Assembly: GCF_002270055.1 (NCBI RefSeq)
Contig: NZ_NIBG01000001.1
Coordinates: 408,937-472,936 of the forward strand
Direction of reading: 5' to 3'
Origin: Anaeromicrobium sediminis
Lineage (GTDB): Bacteria; Bacillota; Clostridia; Peptostreptococcales; Thermotaleaceae
Length of the DNA: 64,000 nt
Shown here: positions 61,917-64,000 of the stretch, in pieces
Layout: each line of letters begins with the position of its first letter
Position numbering within the stretch: the first letter of the stretch is position 1
Notes under the pieces: generated by a model
The model's input: only the letters and a program-made list of their open reading frames with translations
What the model was told of the DNA's origin: nothing
Databases searched by the model: none
Program-made: the position numbers and the translations under genes

Positions 61917-62807
61917 CTATTTAATACTAAAGGGTAATTCTTTAACTTGGAATCCCGATGCTCCTTTATGACCACCACCATCGTATTTTTTCGCGATTTC
62001 TGAAACATCAACTGTCTCAGAATACATAATTACTTTAAATATCTTTCCATCAAATACAAATGTTATTAGCATATCATATTTCTCTTCTGAAAGACTTTTA
62101 AAATATTCGCTATTACAATAGCCTAAATTTACAGCGAAACAATTATGTCCTTCAAATTCTGTTTCAAACCCTAAATTCATATAGTTTTTACCCCAACAAT
62201 CTCTATATCTAATAATTATTTTGCCCTCTTCAATTAGCTTGTTCTCGTAACCGTCTTCGTGAATAAAGTTTAACCATTCCTCTGAACGAGGATTAAAGTC
62301 TAATGAATTAAAAGCGGCTTGGAAAAATCTCGTATCATCACCATAATCAAATTTCCATACATCCCAATCTGCAATTAACTTTGTGAACCTTGGAGCATCA
62401 TTTGTCATAGACAATTCAAAAGGTTTTATTTCTCCTTCTCCCTTAGCTGTCATATGATTTATATAACAATATGCCAACATACATCCTGCCACACCATCAT
62501 ATCTAACTCCTCTAATTTGATATTCAAAGTCTTCGTACTTTTCAATAGCTGTTTTGTGATGATCTATCCATGTAACATTTTTAGTTATTTTTAGTAGTTC
62601 TCTCATTTCATCAGGAGATATTGAAAAATCAACAATATATATTTGTTCATTCGGTCGTATAGTTTTCATAGGGAAAGGTATTCTATAATCAATTTCTATA
62701 AACTGTGGTATGTCATCATATAAATCTGTATCGTTAATTCTAGCATTGAAAGCTACCCAAAACCCTGAACATTTTCCATCTTCATCATTATGATAAAAAC
62801 ACTTCAT
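61917..62807 (-). CDS. DHH-family phosphoesterase (NrnB/oligoribonuclease-like)
   Basis: 296 residues. The N-terminal DHH domain has H-N-D-E-D-G-K-C-S-G (residues 5 to 14), I-V-D-F-S near 58 and the signature W-I-D-H-H-K near residues 80 to 85. A C-terminal DHHA1-like part ends with K-Y-D-G-G-G-H-K-G-A-S-G-F. These give the metal-binding and substrate sites. The family includes nanoRNases and cyclic-dinucleotide phosphodiesterases. The layout is most like NrnB-type oligoribonucleases, but the substrate is uncertain. GGGAGG stands ten bases before the ATG. It is a single gene in accessory DNA. Confidence 0.88.
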   Translation of the reverse strand: MKCFYHNDEDGKCSGFWVAFNARINDTDLYDDIPQFIEIDYRIPFPMKTIRPNEQIYIVDFSISPDEMRELLKITKNVTWIDHHKTAIEKYEDFEYQIRGVRYDGVAGCMLAYCYINHMTAKGEGEIKPFELSMTNDAPRFTKLIADWDVWKFDYGDDTRFFQAAFNSLDFNPRSEEWLNFIHEDGYENKLIEEGKIIIRYRDCWGKNYMNLGFETEFEGHNCFAVNLGYCNSEYFKSLSEEKYDMLITFVFDGKIFKVIMYSETVDVSEIAKKYDGGGHKGASGFQVKELPFSIK

Positions 62808-62858
62808 TTCTCATTTTCCTCCCATTCTTAATATGCTAAATAATCCTTTAGCTTTCCC

Positions 62859-63083
62859 CTATTCCCATATATTTTTATGGGTTTGATATTTGAACATTCT
62901 ATTTATTTTATTCATTAGTTTATATATCCTAAAAGCTTCGTTTACTGCTGGTTTACATTCAACCTTATTATGTAAATTTATTAGTTCGTCAGCCTTGCCT
63001 CCTAATTTGTTATAGAAATTTCTTAGATTGATTACATTACCTCTATTTTTATGCCCCAGGCAAATATATTGCTCTCTGTCCAT
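62859..63083 (-). CDS. Hypothetical 74-residue protein upstream of the DHH gene
   Basis: Basic, helical, without membrane segments: MDREQYICLGHKNRGNVINL, a segment G-G-K-A-D-E-L-I-N-L-H-N-K-V near residues 28 to 41, and an Arg/Lys-rich end. Not recognised. GGAGTGG occurs about 11 bases before the ATG, which is far, so coding status is moderate. It could be co-transcribed with the DHH phosphoesterase 52 bases downstream. Confidence 0.45.
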   Translation of the reverse strand: MDREQYICLGHKNRGNVINLRNFYNKLGGKADELINLHNKVECKPAVNEAFRIYKLMNKINRMFKYQTHKNIWE

Positions 63084-63381
63084 ATTTTTCTAACCACTCC
63101 ATTCATTTTCTTTCCCTTCACGTGCATACTTTTTAATTTATTAATCATTTGCGTGAAAGGTGGTATCTTTAATTAAATTTTTTTGCTATATGTTTATATG
63201 AAAATAGCTGTTTCTGTTGAATCTGTATATATAATAATTTCTCCATTATATGAACAATATAGTCATTCTATTTTTTTTATAGTTTTCTCTTTATCTTCCT
63301 TTTCACTGTTTTTATAAGGATCAAGAAAACTTCCCAGAGAGTATGTACTTATCTTTTATAATCCTAGAAAACTTTATGCAA
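63084..63381. other. Non-coding gap upstream of the 74-residue ORF
   Basis: About 300 AT-rich bases. A minus-strand stretch of about 30 open codons near 63265 to 63355 (S-L-G-S-F-L-D-P-Y-K-N-S-E-K-E-D-K) has no ATG in a useful position and may be a gene remnant. No RNA gene seen. Confidence 0.4.
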
Positions 63382-63416
63382 TAAAAAAACTCTCTTATCA
63401 TTAAAACAAGGGAGTT
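63382..63416 (-). terminator. Strong terminator with no gene in front of it
   Basis: On the minus strand AACTCCCTT and AAGAGAGTT form a 9-bp stem with one G-U pair, followed by seven Ts. The minus strand upstream of it (63417 to 63631) contains no recognisable ORF. It therefore either ends an untranslated RNA or is a leftover of a deleted gene. Confidence 0.75.
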
Positions 63417-63631
63417 AATAAAAGTTCAAAAAATCCATCCGCAGATAATTAGGATAAAATATGTAAGGCCCTAGGATATGAAGAGAATTCCTGTTTGAAA
63501 TAGTTTCTTTCTATTATATATAAGTATTTAAATGAATTTAATAACCCTTTTTTATAAAATATTTTACCCTTGTCCGTTCCAATCAAAAGCTTGTCCGCAT
63601 ACTGTGTAGCAAAAAGAGGAAGTGAGATTTT
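63417..63631. other. Upstream region of the NosD-like gene with paired CTTGTCCG repeats
   Basis: CTTGTCCG occurs at 63569 to 63576 and again at 63590 to 63597 on the plus strand, exactly 21 bases apart (two helical turns), about 35 to 60 bases before the NosD-like start. This geometry is compatible with a regulator binding site. No clear -35/-10 pair was found. Confidence 0.4.
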
Positions 63632-64000
63632 ATGGCAATAATCAATGTTCCTGATGATTTTTCAACTATCCAAGAAGCAGTAAATAGTGCATCAGAAGGG
63701 GATGTAATCCTGGTAAAATCAAAAGAAAATAACCAGCCTTATAATGAAGAGGTGACTATTACCACTGATAATATCCGTATTGTAGCCAACGGTAAGGATG
63801 TAGTACTTCAAGGGACAGTTGGTTCACTAAACCCAGCCTTTAGACTATCTAATGTCACTGGAGTGGAGATTAAAGGATTTAAGATTCAGAATTATCATAG
63901 GGGAATCTTAATAGATGATGGTAGTTTTAACCGTATCATTCGTAACGAAACCATGGATACATCTGATGGAATTACTTGTGTTTTCTCAAGTGGTAACTTG
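63632..64000 (+). CDS. Right-handed beta-helix (NosD/pectate-lyase-like) protein, cut by the window end
   Basis: The first 123 codons of an open frame running off the right edge. It starts MAIINVPDDFSTIQEAVNSA, the classical beginning of parallel beta-helix proteins (D-x-x-T-I-Q-x-A-V-x-x-A, then G-D-x-I-x-V). It continues with I-R-I-V-A-N-G-K, then F-R-L-S-N-V-T-G-V-E-I-K-G-F-K-I, and G-I-L-I-D-D-G-S-F-N-R-I, rungs of the helix with Asn ladders. There is no signal peptide, so it may be cytoplasmic, spore-associated or phage-like. Possible functions include surface carbohydrate binding or a spore coat component; it cannot be decided from the fragment. AGAGGAAGTGA precedes the ATG. Confidence 0.8.
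   Translation, partial: MAIINVPDDFSTIQEAVNSASEGDVILVKSKENNQPYNEEVTITTDNIRIVANGKDVVLQGTVGSLNPAFRLSNVTGVEIKGFKIQNYHRGILIDDGSFNRIIRNETMDTSDGITCVFSSGNL

Overview
The window is AT-rich DNA from a spore-forming, motile, low-GC Gram-positive bacterium of the class Clostridia. The signs are a PolC-type replicase, CodY, a CheC/CheD/FliY chemotaxis branch, the gene order rpsB-tsf-pyrH-frr-uppS-cdsA-dxr-rseP-ispG-polC-rimP-nusA-infB-rbfA, and a GerAB-type germination protein. Codon use is strongly A/T-biased and many genes start with GTG or TTG. No rRNA, tRNA or CRISPR array was seen.

Bases 1 to about 54,700 are a conserved core written entirely on the minus strand, so transcription runs from high to low coordinates. 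In that order come dprA and topA, a decayed hslU tail, codY with its own terminator, and a flagellar/chemotaxis cluster of about 32.5 kb. That cluster runs flgB-flgC-fliE-fliF-fliG-fliH-fliI-fliJ-(MotE-like)-fliK-flgD-(TIGR02530-type)-flgE-swrD-motA-motB-fliL-fliM-fliY-cheY-fliO-fliP-fliQ-fliR-flhB-flhA-flhF-flhG-ycgR-cheB-cheA-cheW-cheC-cheD-orf77-sigD-fapA-orf94-(DUF6115/SwrB-position)-(MltG-like). It encodes the basal body, export apparatus, hook, stator, switch, chemotaxis core and the sigma factor for late flagellar genes. Flagellin, cap, hook-filament junction, rod genes of the flgG type, cheR and the receptors are not in the window.

Downstream of the flagellar cluster is a translation and envelope block. 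rpsB-tsf has a clear sigma-A promoter and ends in a strong terminator. pyrH, frr, a small PASTA-like ORF, uppS, cdsA, dxr, rseP, ispG and polC follow. After another hairpin comes the nusA-infB operon (rimP, nusA, rnpM, ylxQ, infB, rbfA and the first codons of an nrnA-like gene). Tight spacing and stop/start overlaps are common throughout.

From about 54.7 kb to the end the character changes to sparse accessory DNA with genes on both strands, long intergenic stretches and several broken genes. Contents are a DUF3892 protein, a YdcZ-type membrane protein, a decayed copper-amine-oxidase-like domain gene, a truncated DUF2892 gene, a YdjM-type membrane hydrolase, an orphan GerAB transporter, an alanine/glycine:cation symporter, a DHH phosphoesterase, three unannotated small ORFs (53, 44 and 51 codons) with good ribosome binding sites and nearby terminators, and the start of a right-handed beta-helix (NosD-like) protein cut by the window end.

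The most useful observations are the hslU fossil between topA and codY, two probable ATT start codons (fliO and the YdjM-like gene), the small-protein genes in the accessory region, a duplicated 73-base segment flanking one of them, and an 8-base triple repeat that creates a stop codon inside the flagellar operon.
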